From Nocardia arthritidis (lineage in GTDB: Bacteria > Actinomycetota > Actinomycetes > Mycobacteriales > Mycobacteriaceae), in the NCBI RefSeq assembly GCF_011801145.1, contig NZ_CP046172.1:1550001-1614000 (forward strand): 64,000 nt of DNA, written 5' to 3'. The position numbers were made by a program, and so were the translations under genes. Each line of letters opens with the position of its first letter. Positions within the stretch are counted from its first letter, which is position 1. Shown piece after piece: positions 1 through 8,105 of the stretch. A model generated the notes under the pieces. That model was not told the origin of the DNA and did not search any database. It saw only the letters and a program-made list of their open reading frames with translations.

Positions 1-42
1 GGCCGGTGACGCGGAGGCGAGTACCAGGCGCGGTTCCGGCAC
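1..42 (-). CDS. maf: Maf-like nucleotide pyrophosphatase, N-terminal fragment
   Basis: Partial gene leaving the window on the left. A GTG at 42 opens a frame reading VPEPRLVLASASPA. The RLVLASASPA segment is the characteristic N-terminus of the Maf/YhdE family, nucleoside triphosphate pyrophosphatases that hydrolyse non-canonical or methylated NTPs. The start lies three bases after the stop of the acyl-CoA carboxylase epsilon gene, so the two are probably co-transcribed. The order accD5–accE5–maf is also that of M. tuberculosis Rv3280–Rv3282. Only 14 codons are visible, so the call rests on this short motif plus synteny. Confidence 0.72.
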   Translation of the reverse strand, partial: MPEPRLVLASASPA

Positions 43-45
43 GGG

Positions 46-378
46 TCAGTCGCGCAGGTGCGACAGCTGCGGGAAGGCGTAGGGCGAGAAGGGTGTGGTG
101 CCCCGGTGCATCATGGTCGGACGGCCCCACATATCGATCGGGCCGGACGCGCCGGCCTGCTCGCCGCCGGCGGCGGCCGCGGTGAGCACACAAACCAGTG
201 CGGCGATCTCCAGATCGCTCGGGTTGCCCTTCACGATCTTGATGAACGGCTGCCCGTCGACGGTCGGCACGACCGCCTCCAGATCGGCAACGGTCGGCAC
301 GATCTCGTCGGTGATCGGGTCGACTGTGAGATCCAGTTCGGCGGCGGTCAACACATCTTCTTCTGCCACGGCTGTCAC
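46..378 (-). CDS. accE5: Acyl-CoA carboxylase epsilon subunit (AccE5-like)
   Basis: A 110-residue protein starting at GTG 378. The first ~45 residues are acidic and poorly conserved. The C-terminal half carries the family signature IKIVKGNPSDLEIAALVCVL, followed by WGRP and FSPYAFP. In the acyl-CoA carboxylases of mycolic-acid bacteria this small subunit stabilises the AccA3–AccD5 complex that carboxylates propionyl-/acetyl-CoA to methylmalonyl-/malonyl-CoA in the cytoplasm. It lies 191 bp downstream of accD5 on the same strand and three bases before maf, matching Rv3281. Length and motifs agree with the family. Confidence 0.88.
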   Translation of the reverse strand: MTAVAEEDVLTAAELDLTVDPITDEIVPTVADLEAVVPTVDGQPFIKIVKGNPSDLEIAALVCVLTAAAAGGEQAGASGPIDMWGRPTMMHRGTTPFSPYAFPQLSHLRD

Positions 379-569
379 AGTGCCAGATCCTCTCTATAGC
401 CTTACTCGATGGCGGTGCTCGCCGGGCCCGTCACCTCGGGGCCCTCGGCTCACACCGCGATCGGGCGTGTTCTCGGACTGATGTCGAAAACCTGATGAGA
501 TCACCCTCTGACCCACTCATGGTCTCTGTCAACCATTGCCGGGTGTGGGATATCCGGGTTATCGCCTCA

Positions 570-2210
570 TCACAGCGGGATGTTGCCATGCTTCTTGGCC
601 GGCAGGGTCACCATCTTGCGTTCCAGCAGCCGCAGCGCGGAAACGATCTGACCGCGGGTGTGCGACGGCGGGATCACCGCGTCGACATAGCCACGCTCGG
701 CCGCGACGTACGGATTGACGAGGGTGTCCTCGTACTCATTCTGCAGCTCGAGGCGCAGCGCGTCGACATCCGCGCCGTCCTTGGCGGCCTGCTGCAACTG
801 CTTGCGATAGACGAAACCGACCGCCCCGGACGCACCCATGACCGCGATCTGCGCGGTCGGCCAGGCCAGGTTCACATCGGCGCCCATGTGCTTGGACCCC
901 ATGACGTCGTATGCGCCGCCGTAGGCCTTGCGGGTGATGACGGTGATCTTTCCCACAGTGGCCTCGCCGTAGGCGTACAGCAGCTTCGCGCCGCGGCGAA
1001 TGATGCCGTTGTACTCCTGACCGGTGCCCGGGAGGAAGCCGGGCACGTCGACCAGGGTGAGGATCGGGATGTTGAACGCGTCGCAGGTGCGCACGAACCG
1101 CGCGGCCTTCTCCGAGGCGTCGATATCCAGACAGCCGGCGAACTGGGTCGGCTGGTTTGCCACGATGCCGACGCTGCGGCCATCGATGCGCCCGAAGCCG
1201 ACGATGATGTTCATCGCGCGCTCGGCCTGCACCTCGAGGAATTCGTCGTCGTCGAGCAGGCGATGGATCACCTCGTGCATGTCGTACGGCTGGTTCGGCG
1301 AATCCGGGATGATCGTGTCCAGCTCGCGGTCCTCATCGGTGAGCGAATCCTCGATCGCGCCGTCGATCGGATCGGTCGCCGGGTAGCGCGGCGGCTCGGC
1401 GCGGTTGTTGCTGGGCAGGTAGGACAGCAGATCCTTGACGTAGTCCAGCGCGTCCTGCTCGCCCGAGGCGACATAGTGCGCCACACCGGATTTCACCATG
1501 TGCGTGTGCGCGCCGCCCAGGTCCTCCATAGTGACCTCTTCACCGGTCACCGTCTTGATGACGTCCGGTCCGGTGACGAACATCTGGCTGGTCTGGTCGA
1601 CCATGACGACGAAGTCCGTGAGCGCGGGCGAGTACACGTGGCCACCCGCGGCCGGGCCCATGATCAGCGAGATCTGGGGAATTACGCCAGACGCCTGCAC
1701 ATTTCGATGGAAGATTTCACCGTAGAGGCCCAGCGAGACGACGCCCTCCTGGATGCGCGCGCCCGCGCCCTCGTTGATGCCGATCAGCGGCCTGCCGGTC
1801 TTGAGTGCCAGATCCATGACCTTGACGATCTTTTCGCCGTACACCTCGCCGAGGCTGCCGCCGAATACGGTGACGTCCTGGGAGAAGATGCACACGTCGC
1901 GGCCGTCGATGGTGCCGTAACCGGTGACGACGCCGTCGCCGAGCGGGCGGTTGTGCTCCAGGCCGAAGTTGACGCTGCGATGTTTGGCCAGCGCGTCCAA
2001 TTCGACGAACGAGCCCTCGTCCAGCAGGGCCAGGATGCGCTCGCGGGCGGTCAGCTTGCCCTTGGCGTGCACCTTGTCCGTCGCGGCCTCACCCATCGGG
2101 TGCTTGGCCTCTTCCAGCCGATTCCGCAGATCAGCCAGTTTCCCGGCGGTGGTGTGGATATCGGGGGAGCCCGCCGGACCTGACGCGGGCTGCTGCTGGA
2201 CACTCGTCAT
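570..2210 (-). CDS. accD5: Acyl-/propionyl-CoA carboxylase beta subunit AccD5
   Basis: A 546-aa carboxyltransferase of the usual length for the family. It carries biotin-dependent carboxyltransferase signatures: the oxyanion-hole stretch [14 protein letters not shown] near residue 205 and the second-half motif [18 protein letters not shown] near 440. [19 protein letters not shown] is the conserved CoA-site segment. It transfers CO2 from carboxybiotin (on an AccA-type alpha subunit encoded elsewhere) to propionyl- or acetyl-CoA, feeding fatty-acid and mycolate synthesis. Position next to accE5 and close to the biotin ligase gene, which is divergent, mirrors Rv3280. The epsilon-subunit neighbour favours the AccD5/AccD4 class over other AccD paralogues. 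Confidence 0.93.
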   Translation of the reverse strand: MTSVQQQPASGPAGSPDIHTTAGKLADLRNRLEEAKHPMGEAATDKVHAKGKLTARERILALLDEGSFVELDALAKHRSVNFGLEHNRPLGDGVVTGYGTIDGRDVCIFSQDVTVFGGSLGEVYGEKIVKVMDLALKTGRPLIGINEGAGARIQEGVVSLGLYGEIFHRNVQASGVIPQISLIMGPAAGGHVYSPALTDFVVMVDQTSQMFVTGPDVIKTVTGEEVTMEDLGGAHTHMVKSGVAHYVASGEQDALDYVKDLLSYLPSNNRAEPPRYPATDPIDGAIEDSLTDEDRELDTIIPDSPNQPYDMHEVIHRLLDDDEFLEVQAERAMNIIVGFGRIDGRSVGIVANQPTQFAGCLDIDASEKAARFVRTCDAFNIPILTLVDVPGFLPGTGQEYNGIIRRGAKLLYAYGEATVGKITVITRKAYGGAYDVMGSKHMGADVNLAWPTAQIAVMGASGAVGFVYRKQLQQAAKDGADVDALRLELQNEYEDTLVNPYVAAERGYVDAVIPPSHTRGQIVSALRLLERKMVTLPAKKHGNIPL

Positions 2211-2407
2211 GGCTCCGGAGTGTAACCAGTGCCGCCGGATCGCTCGAACCGAGCATCCGCTACCGATGGGTAGAAAAGCCCAGCTAGATCATATTGCGCC
2301 AGGTGCGTTCAAACCGAAATCCGCTGGTGGGCAATAACTCGTGCGATGGGTGGGTCGCGCGGAAAATCGGTATCGCCCGATATCCCGGTGCCGGTAGGGT
2401 TGTGGGC

Positions 2408-2707
2408 GTCCCGAGTTCGTGCTTCAGGGGAGTGGCCGACGTTCTGGGAAGGGGAGTGATTCGGTTATGTGGGAATGGAGCAGATCAGTCGCCGAACGTG
2501 CCGCTGCCGCGTCGTTCGTGAGCGGTCGAGCCGAGGTCGCCGAGCCGCGATTCCGCGATCCGGTGCCATGGCTGGAACGCGATCGCGAGGTGGCGGATCC
2601 GGGCGAGGAATACATGCTGGCCGGATAGAAATGCCGGGGAAATTCGGGTCGCGCGGTGCGGCGTGGCCCGGATATCCTGGGAGAGTCCCGTTTTCGTGCT
2701 TCAGGGG
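2408..2707 (+). repeat. Direct repeat pair in the accD5–birA intergenic region
   Basis: The 566-bp gap between the divergent accD5 and birA genes holds two copies of a 23-bp sequence, GTCCCGnnTTCGTGCTTCAG plus GGG, at 2408–2430 and 2685–2707. They differ only at the two n positions. Each is followed by purine-rich, RBS-like sequence and an ATG: the first by a 53-codon frame at 2467, the second by a 9-codon frame at 2717–2746 that stops 30 bp before birA. The repeat may be a shared 5' regulatory or leader element. Function unknown. Confidence 0.5.
2467..2628 (+). CDS. Small hypothetical protein (53 aa)
   Basis: A possible small gene between accD5 and birA. ATG 2467 is preceded at about 10 nt by a GGGAAGGGGAG ribosome-binding-like run. 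The product starts MWEWSRSVAERA and ends in an acidic tail, DREVADPGEEYMLAG. No signal peptide, membrane segment or recognisable domain is visible. It lies downstream of the first copy of the 23-bp direct repeat. The purine-rich leader and balanced composition favour a real gene, but nothing confirms expression. Confidence 0.35.
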   Translation: MWEWSRSVAERAAAASFVSGRAEVAEPRFRDPVPWLERDREVADPGEEYMLAG

Positions 2708-2776
2708 GGAGCTTCTATGTTCGATCGTTCCGACCAAGTCGGATAACGCGCCCGCGGCCCGGTAGCCTCTGCCCTC

Positions 2777-3577
2777 GTGCAAAGGCCACCGTTGGATGCA
2801 GAGCAGCTGCGGCGCAGCGTCGTCGAAACGCCCGAGTTGTCGTTCTTCTCCCACATCGACGTGGTGGAGTCGACCGGGTCCACCAACGCGGACCTGATCG
2901 CGCGAGCCGGTGAACCGGATATCGATCGCGTGGTACTCCTTGCAGAGGCGCAGGAGCAGGGGCGCGGACGACACGCACGCACCTGGATCAGCCCGCCGCG
3001 GGCCCAGATCTCGATGTCGATGCTGGTGCGATTGGGTGGGATCGCCCCGGAGTCGCTCGGCTGGCTGCCGCTGCTCACCGGCATCGCCGTGGTCGACGCG
3101 CTGCGTGCGACGGCCGGTGTCGCCGCGAACCTCAAATGGCCCAACGATGTGCTCATTGATGGCCGCAAAGTGGCGGGCATCCTCGCCGAGGTCGCGGCCG
3201 CCGGCCCCGCGCCCGTCGTCGTCATCGGCATCGGGATCAACGTGAGCCTCACCGAGGCGGAATTGCCGGTGCCGCATGCCATTTCGCTGACGCTGGCGCA
3301 GGCGAAGGTGACCGATCGCACCGAGCTGGTGCGATCGCTGCTCGCCGAATTCGCCAGGCGCTTCACCGCTTGGCGTGATTGTGGTTGGGACACAACCGAT
3401 TTGGCCGCCGCATACCGGGAACGCTGCTCGACCATCGGTGCGCGGGTTCGCGCCGAACTGCCGGGCGGACAGACGCTCACCGGCGTCGCGACGGATGTCG
3501 ACGCATCGGGACGGTTGCTGATCGGCGATCGGCCGGTCTCCGCGGGCGATGTCACGCATCTGCGCGCGGAGTACTGA
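2777..3577 (+). CDS. birA: Biotin–[acetyl-CoA carboxylase] ligase BirA
   Basis: A 266-aa monofunctional biotin protein ligase without the N-terminal winged-helix repressor domain of E. coli BirA. It activates biotin with ATP and attaches it to the lysine of acyl-CoA carboxylase alpha subunits. Visible motifs are STGSTN near the N-terminus, the adenylate loop GRGRHARTW (about residues 65–73), KWPNDVL with RKVAGILAE (about 120–140), and GIGINV. The GTG start at 2777 lies 8 nt after a TAGCCT −10-like hexamer, so the transcript is probably leaderless. It is the functional partner of the adjacent carboxylase genes and corresponds to Rv3279c. Confidence 0.93.
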   Translation: MQRPPLDAEQLRRSVVETPELSFFSHIDVVESTGSTNADLIARAGEPDIDRVVLLAEAQEQGRGRHARTWISPPRAQISMSMLVRLGGIAPESLGWLPLLTGIAVVDALRATAGVAANLKWPNDVLIDGRKVAGILAEVAAAGPAPVVVIGIGINVSLTEAELPVPHAISLTLAQAKVTDRTELVRSLLAEFARRFTAWRDCGWDTTDLAAAYRERCSTIGARVRAELPGGQTLTGVATDVDASGRLLIGDRPVSAGDVTHLRAEY

Positions 3578-3607
3578 CACCGGCGTGTAGGACTTCGACT
3601 CCCGCAA

Positions 3608-3657
3608 AGCGTTCGGCTTCCCGCGCCGGTCAATTGCGGGCGCGGGAGCCAAACGCT
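3608..3657. terminator. Bidirectional terminator-like hairpin between birA and desA
   Basis: A near-perfect 20-bp inverted repeat (arms 3608–3627 and 3638–3657, two mismatches, 10-nt loop) sits between the convergent birA and desaturase genes. There is no long T-run, so it is an I-shaped actinobacterial-type terminator usable from both sides. Confidence 0.7.
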
Positions 3658-3727
3658 ATGCGGAACGGTGTTGTCCGGGTTCTGACCGCTGGATGCCTTG
3701 GGCCCCAATGCGACTTGTCGGATCGGC

Positions 3728-4681
3728 TCAGGCGGGCTGTAATCCGGCGCGGGCGGCCTCGCGTGCCAGCAGCCGGTCGCGCTGCTCCTCGAACTTGATC
3801 ACGTCCTGGGCCAGCTTCTCCAGGAACAGCCCGAGCTCCTCCCGCGCCCGCTCACCGCGAGGCCCGAAATCGCTGCGGTCGAACACATTCCACTGCTTCA
3901 GCACCGGCTGCAGCACCTCCTCCAGATGCTGGCGCATGTCGTAGATGCCGTGCTTGGCCATGAGCACACCGTTGCGGCGGAAGTTCGGCATACCGGTGCC
4001 CGGCATGACGAAATGCGTGACGATCCGGGTGATGGCCTCCATCGCCTGGTCGGGCACCAGGTCCAGGGCCGCGCCGCACATGGTGCGGTAGAAGATCATG
4101 TGCAGGTTCTCGTCCGCGGCGATGCGCTGCAGCATTCGGTCGGCGACGGGGTCGTCGCAGACCTTGCCGGTGTTGCGATGCGCGACGCGGGTCGCCAACT
4201 CCTGGAAGGTCACATAGGCGACGTTCAGGAGGAATCCGTGCCAATTGTCGGGCGAGTGCGCGCCGTTCGTCATGTGGATCATCCGGGCCTGCTCCAGGGC
4301 GACCGGATCGACGCCGCGGGTGACCACCAGATAGTCGCGGATCACGATGCCGTGCCGGTTCTCCTCGGCGGTCCACCGGCCGACCCAGGTGCCCCATGCG
4401 CCGTCGCGGGAGAAGTTCTCCGCGATCTCACGGTGGTAGGAGGGTAGGTTGTCCTCGGTGAGCAGGTTGGTGATCATCGCCGCCTTGGCGACCTCGCTCA
4501 GCTTGGATTGTGCTGGGTCCCAATCGATTCCACCCATCGCCGCGAAATTGCGGCCGAGGTCCCACGGCACGTAGTCGTGCGGGTACCAATCCTTGGCCAT
4601 GGACAGGTGGCGGTTCAGGTTCTGTTCGGCGATCGGCTCCAGCTCGGTCAGGATTTCCAGCTGAGTCAGGTCCTTGTTCAC
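3728..4681 (-). CDS. desA1: Acyl-[acyl-carrier-protein] desaturase (DesA1-like)
   Basis: A ferritin-like diiron desaturase, about 317 aa from the chosen GTG at 4681, which has GGAGG four bases upstream. A longer in-frame ATG at 4747 would add 22 residues unlike the family. Diiron ligands are visible in the two conserved helices, as TEDNLPSYHRE, WTAEENRHG and ISADENLH-type IAADENLHMIFYR. The start NKDLTQLEILTELEP and the HLSMAKDWYPHDYVPW segment match mycobacterial DesA1 rather than DesA2. It introduces a double bond into an ACP-bound acyl chain, a step required for mycolate-type lipids. It is convergent with birA and divergent from the PH-domain gene. Confidence 0.9.
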   Translation of the reverse strand: MNKDLTQLEILTELEPIAEQNLNRHLSMAKDWYPHDYVPWDLGRNFAAMGGIDWDPAQSKLSEVAKAAMITNLLTEDNLPSYHREIAENFSRDGAWGTWVGRWTAEENRHGIVIRDYLVVTRGVDPVALEQARMIHMTNGAHSPDNWHGFLLNVAYVTFQELATRVAHRNTGKVCDDPVADRMLQRIAADENLHMIFYRTMCGAALDLVPDQAMEAITRIVTHFVMPGTGMPNFRRNGVLMAKHGIYDMRQHLEEVLQPVLKQWNVFDRSDFGPRGERAREELGLFLEKLAQDVIKFEEQRDRLLAREAARAGLQPA

Positions 4682-4796
4682 ACGGCCTCCAGGTATGCGG
4701 GCGTAATTGCGGGCAGGGCGTCGGTCATGCGAGCGGAGATGGGGCACGGCAGGATTCGTCGGCCTGCGGCACCCCTCGCAAAAGGATGATTGTGCA

Positions 4797-4814
4797 ACAC
4801 GATCCGGCTCGTGT
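4797..4814. promoter_or_regulatory. 18-bp palindrome between divergent desA and PH-domain genes
   Basis: ACACGA–TCCGGC–TCGTGT is a perfect 6-bp inverted repeat in the short divergent promoter region. Its size and position suit a dimeric repressor site, for example a TetR-type lipid regulator, but no regulator is identified. Confidence 0.35.
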
Positions 4815-4851
4815 CATCTGACACACCTCTCACACACGGTAGGGTGCGCTC

Positions 4852-5400
4852 ATGGGTTATCCGGAGGATGTGCTCGCGCCGGACGAGCATCTGATACTCC
4901 ATCGTCATCCGCACTGGAAGATGCTGTTCTGGCCGGTCGTCACGCTCGTCGTCGTGACGGCGCTGGCCGGTTTCGGTGAGGGGCTCGCATCCCGCAAGAT
5001 CGAGGGCGGCGCCCGCATGCCGGTGTTGATCGCGATACTCGCGGTGTGGTTGATCATCGTCGTATGGCGTTGTGCCGCAAGGATTATCAGCTGGAAGTCG
5101 ACGCACTTCATCATCACCGACCGGCGGGTGCTCATCCGGCAGGGCGTGCTCACGCACACCGGAATCGATATCCCGATCAGCCGCATATCGAGTGTTCAGT
5201 TCCGGCACGGGCTGTTCGACCGGATGCTCGGCACCGGCACCCTGATCATCGAATCCGCCTCGGTCGAGCCGCTGGAGTACGACGACATCCCGAATGTGGA
5301 GAAGGTGCACGCGCTGCTCTACCACCAGGTCTTCGACACCGATCGGGCATACGACAACGGCGGCCGCCGGACGCGCGACGACAACGGTGGATATCGGTGA
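4852..5400 (+). CDS. PH-domain (bPH2/DUF304) membrane protein
   Basis: A 182-aa protein with two adjacent hydrophobic segments (about residues 25–42 and 60–78) followed by a bacterial PH domain, STHFIITDRRVLIRQGVLTH and DIPISRISSVQFRHG, typical of the YdbS/YdbT family. The role in the family is unknown; it is membrane-anchored with a cytoplasmic beta-sandwich. The start at 4852 is preceded by TAGGGT and a 6-nt gap, which suggests leaderless translation. Rv3278c occupies the equivalent position next to birA. The C-terminus is a short charged tail without motif. Confidence 0.85.
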   Translation: MGYPEDVLAPDEHLILHRHPHWKMLFWPVVTLVVVTALAGFGEGLASRKIEGGARMPVLIAILAVWLIIVVWRCAARIISWKSTHFIITDRRVLIRQGVLTHTGIDIPISRISSVQFRHGLFDRMLGTGTLIIESASVEPLEYDDIPNVEKVHALLYHQVFDTDRAYDNGGRRTRDDNGGYR

Positions 5401-5440
5401 CCGCTACGGCAAATCCGGCACTCTTCACTAATCTGGGCAT

Positions 5441-6118
5441 ATGACCGCAGTGCTCCTGGCCGAAGACGACGAGGCAATCGCCGCGCCGCTGTCGCGTGCG
5501 CTGGGCCGCGAGGGCTACTCGGTCACCGTCGAACGCTTCGGCCCCGCCGTGCTGGAGCGTGCGCTGGAGGGCGACCACGACCTGCTCATCCTGGACCTGG
5601 GCCTGCCCGGGATGGACGGACTGGAGGTGTGCCGCCAGGTGCGCGCCCGCGGGGCCGATCTGGCCGTGCTGATGCTCACCGCGCGCACCGACGAGGTGGA
5701 TTTCGTGGTCGGGCTGGACGCGGGCGCCGACGACTACGTCGGCAAACCGTTCCGCCTGGCCGAACTGCTGGCCCGGGTGCGAGCGCTGTTGCGGCGCAGC
5801 GGAATCGGCGACGACACCGTCGAGGTCGGCGGGATCCGGTTGGAACCGGCGGCGCGCCGGGTGCTGGTCAACGGCGTCGAGGTCGGATTGGCCAACAAGG
5901 AGTACGAGCTGCTCAAGGTGCTCATCGATCGGGCGGGCCAGGTGGTGCCGCGCGAGACGATCCTGCGCGAGGTGTGGGGCGACGCGGAACTGCGCGGCTC
6001 CAAAACACTGGACATGCACATGTCCTGGCTGCGCCGCAAGATCGGCGACGAGGGCCCGATGGCCGAGCGGCGCATCGTCACCGTGCGCGGTGTCGGCTTC
6101 CGGTTGAACACCGACTGA
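5441..6118 (+). CDS. OmpR/PhoB-family response regulator
   Basis: A 225-aa two-domain regulator. Receiver domain, residues 1–115: acidic pocket E8/D9/D10, phospho-acceptor D52 in LLILDLGLPGMDG, and conserved lysine in VGKPF. C-terminal winged helix, about 130–225, with LLKVLIDRAGQVV and a final HMSWLRRKIG recognition region. The start lies 6 nt after TAATCT, so the gene is probably leaderless. The next gene, a histidine kinase, begins at 6120, two bases after this stop, so the pair form one operon. No specific stimulus can be assigned. Confidence 0.93.
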   Translation: MTAVLLAEDDEAIAAPLSRALGREGYSVTVERFGPAVLERALEGDHDLLILDLGLPGMDGLEVCRQVRARGADLAVLMLTARTDEVDFVVGLDAGADDYVGKPFRLAELLARVRALLRRSGIGDDTVEVGGIRLEPAARRVLVNGVEVGLANKEYELLKVLIDRAGQVVPRETILREVWGDAELRGSKTLDMHMSWLRRKIGDEGPMAERRIVTVRGVGFRLNTD

Positions 6119-6119
6119 C

Positions 6120-7427
6120 GTGCGGCGCAGAATTCTGCGATCCATCCTCACCGTGCTCACCCTGACCACGGTGGTGCTCGGCCTTCCGCTGACGTACACG
6201 GCCTGGCTGTGGGTGGAGGACATCACCCGCACCGATCTGCGCAACCGATTGGACTCCATCTCGCGGGTGATCATCGATCAGGAGCACGGTGACGGGACGG
6301 TGCCCGGCGTGCTCGATCTGCGTTCGATCAAGCCGCTGGTGCCGAGGGACGGCAAGCTGACCATCGTCTACCCGGCCTCGCAGGGCACGCCGTCGGAGAT
6401 GTTCGTCGGCAGCGCGAATGTCACCGATCCGCTCGTCGAATCGCTGTCGCTGGGCACCTCGGTATCGCTGCGGCTGGAGATACCGTCCGCGCCGATGCAC
6501 GCCATGCAGCGGCAGGCCGTCGCGGTGGTCGGGCTGGCGGTGCTGGCCTCGCTCGGCGCCGCGGTGTCGGTGGCGATGGTCACCGCGCGGCGGGTCGCCG
6601 ATCCGCTGCGCGATGTCGCGGCCAGGGCGGCGCGGCTGGCGATGGGTGATTTCCGTCCCGATCCGCGCAGGCACGGCATCTCCGAGCTGGACCGGGTTTC
6701 CGATGTGCTGGATTCGGCGACGGTCGAGATCGCCGGGCGGCTGCAGCGCGAACACGCGCTGGTCGCCGACGTCTCGCATCAGCTGCGCAGCAGGCTGACC
6801 GCCGTGCGGCTGCGGCTGGACGAACTGTCCGCGCACGATGATCCGGATGTGGTGCACGAGGCCGAGGAGGCGATGGCGCAGGTCGACCGGCTCACCGACG
6901 CGATCGACGAGCTGGTTCGCGCCTCCCGCGACGAGGACGCCGCCGACCGCGACCCGGTGCCGGTGATGGCGGAGCTGCGCGGCGTCGTCGCCGAGTGGAT
7001 GCATCCGTTCAACGAGGCGGGCCGGGCGCTGACGCTGATCGGTGACGAATCGCTCACCGCGCCGATCACCGGATCCCGGTTGCGCGAGGCGGTGGCCGTA
7101 CTCGTCGACAACGCGCTGATGCACGGCGGCGGGACGTGCACGGTGTCGGTGCGGACCGTGGTGCCGGGCGGTGGCCGGGAACCGCTGGTGTGCGTCGAGG
7201 TGGCCGACGAGGGCGACGGCGTGCGCGACGAACTGGCGCCGCACATTTTCGATAGGGGTTTCTCGGCCGGTGGATCCACCGGTGTCGGGCTGGCGCTGGC
7301 CCGCGCGCTGGTCGAGGCCGATGGCGGGCGTCTCGAACTGCAGCGACGCCGCCCCGCGTCCTTCGCCGTCTTCCTGGGGTCCTCAGCGTCCCGGTCGACG
7401 AACTCCTGGGTCGCCGAGCCGAGGTGA
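6120..7427 (+). CDS. Sensor histidine kinase, partner of the upstream regulator
   Basis: A 435-aa membrane kinase starting at GTG 6120. An N-terminal transmembrane helix (about 8–30), an extracytoplasmic loop of roughly 110 residues and a second helix (about 135–158) precede a HAMP segment. The HisKA domain has the phospho-accepting histidine in VADVSHQLRSRLTAVRLRL near residue 220. The ATPase domain shows DNALMHGG (N box), ADEGDGV (G1) and GGSTGVGLALA (G2). The loop has no recognised ligand domain, so the signal is unknown. It should autophosphorylate and pass phosphate to D52 of the co-encoded regulator. Confidence 0.92.
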   Translation: MRRRILRSILTVLTLTTVVLGLPLTYTAWLWVEDITRTDLRNRLDSISRVIIDQEHGDGTVPGVLDLRSIKPLVPRDGKLTIVYPASQGTPSEMFVGSANVTDPLVESLSLGTSVSLRLEIPSAPMHAMQRQAVAVVGLAVLASLGAAVSVAMVTARRVADPLRDVAARAARLAMGDFRPDPRRHGISELDRVSDVLDSATVEIAGRLQREHALVADVSHQLRSRLTAVRLRLDELSAHDDPDVVHEAEEAMAQVDRLTDAIDELVRASRDEDAADRDPVPVMAELRGVVAEWMHPFNEAGRALTLIGDESLTAPITGSRLREAVAVLVDNALMHGGGTCTVSVRTVVPGGGREPLVCVEVADEGDGVRDELAPHIFDRGFSAGGSTGVGLALARALVEADGGRLELQRRRPASFAVFLGSSASRSTNSWVAEPR

Positions 7428-7428
7428 C

Positions 7429-7968
7429 TCAGCTGTGGCCGAGCTCTTCCTCGATGAGGTCCTTCAGCTCGGCCTCGATCTCGTTCATCTCGTCGGGGAA
7501 GACCCAGCGGCGCATCGCCCAGAAACGGAACGCCATTTGCAGCAGGTTGCCGATGATGTAGGCGCTGACGAAGTCGGCGATGTTCTCGACGGTGAAGCTG
7601 ACGTTGGGCTGACGCAGGTCGAAGACGTAGCTCGACACCCACAGCGGCAGGAAGCTCAGCACCACGCCGCCGCCGCTGACCACGAAGAACAGCAGCGCCT
7701 CGTGATGCTTCTCCCGGCCACCGCGGTGCTTGAAGGACCACTCGCGGTTCAGGATGTAGGACGCGATGACCGCGACGATGCCGGAGATGATCTTGGCGGT
7801 GACCGGCTTCTGCTGGAGCACGGTCCACTTGAGTATGTAGAAGATCCCGCTGTCGATCACGAAGGTCGTTGCGCCGACGATGGCGAACTTGATCAGCTCG
7901 TGATGGCGGTACGCGATCTCCCGGAGGGGTTTGGGGAGGACGTTGACCACGTCGTCGACGAATGACAC
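7429..7968 (-). CDS. GtrA-family membrane protein
   Basis: A four-helix GtrA/DPMS-like protein, about 179 aa from GTG 7968; upstream in-frame GTGs exist and the start is not certain. It has the family pattern LIKFAIVGATTFVIDSGIFY, a second helix ending SYILNREWSFKHRG, and two further helices, the last before FRFWAMRRWVFP. GtrA-type proteins are thought to move polyprenyl-linked sugars across the membrane for cell-wall glycans. Divergent from purK, as Rv3277 is in M. tuberculosis. The acidic C-terminal tail, MNEIEAELKDLIEEELGHS, is a possible short coiled coil. Convergent with the histidine kinase gene, one base apart. Confidence 0.85.
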   Translation of the reverse strand: MSFVDDVVNVLPKPLREIAYRHHELIKFAIVGATTFVIDSGIFYILKWTVLQQKPVTAKIISGIVAVIASYILNREWSFKHRGGREKHHEALLFFVVSGGGVVLSFLPLWVSSYVFDLRQPNVSFTVENIADFVSAYIIGNLLQMAFRFWAMRRWVFPDEMNEIEAELKDLIEEELGHS

Positions 7969-8075
7969 AGGGTCCGAGTGTACCGGTACCGGTGATTGCC
8001 GCCCGACATGACAAGATTCCTTCACATGAGGGAGCGCAGCGAGCGAACAATAGACACAGCACCCTTGGGGTGTTC

Positions 8076-8105
8076 GGCCGAGCCGAGCGCCAGCGAGGCT
8101 CGGCC
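8076..8105. promoter_or_regulatory. Hairpin abutting the purK GTG start
   Basis: A perfect 9-bp inverted repeat, GGCCGAGCC (8076–8084) and GGCTCGGCC (8097–8105), with a 12-nt loop. It ends directly against the GTG at 8106 and encloses the only GAGG-like ribosome site. In RNA it would mask that start. Either translation begins at ATG 8136 or the hairpin modulates purK translation. Confidence 0.45.

Noticed and set aside
495..2183. Long plus-strand open frame (562 codons) opposite accD5
   Set aside because: Antisense shadow in high-GC DNA; rich in Arg/Asp/Val/His with no domain, while the minus strand encodes a full carboxyltransferase.
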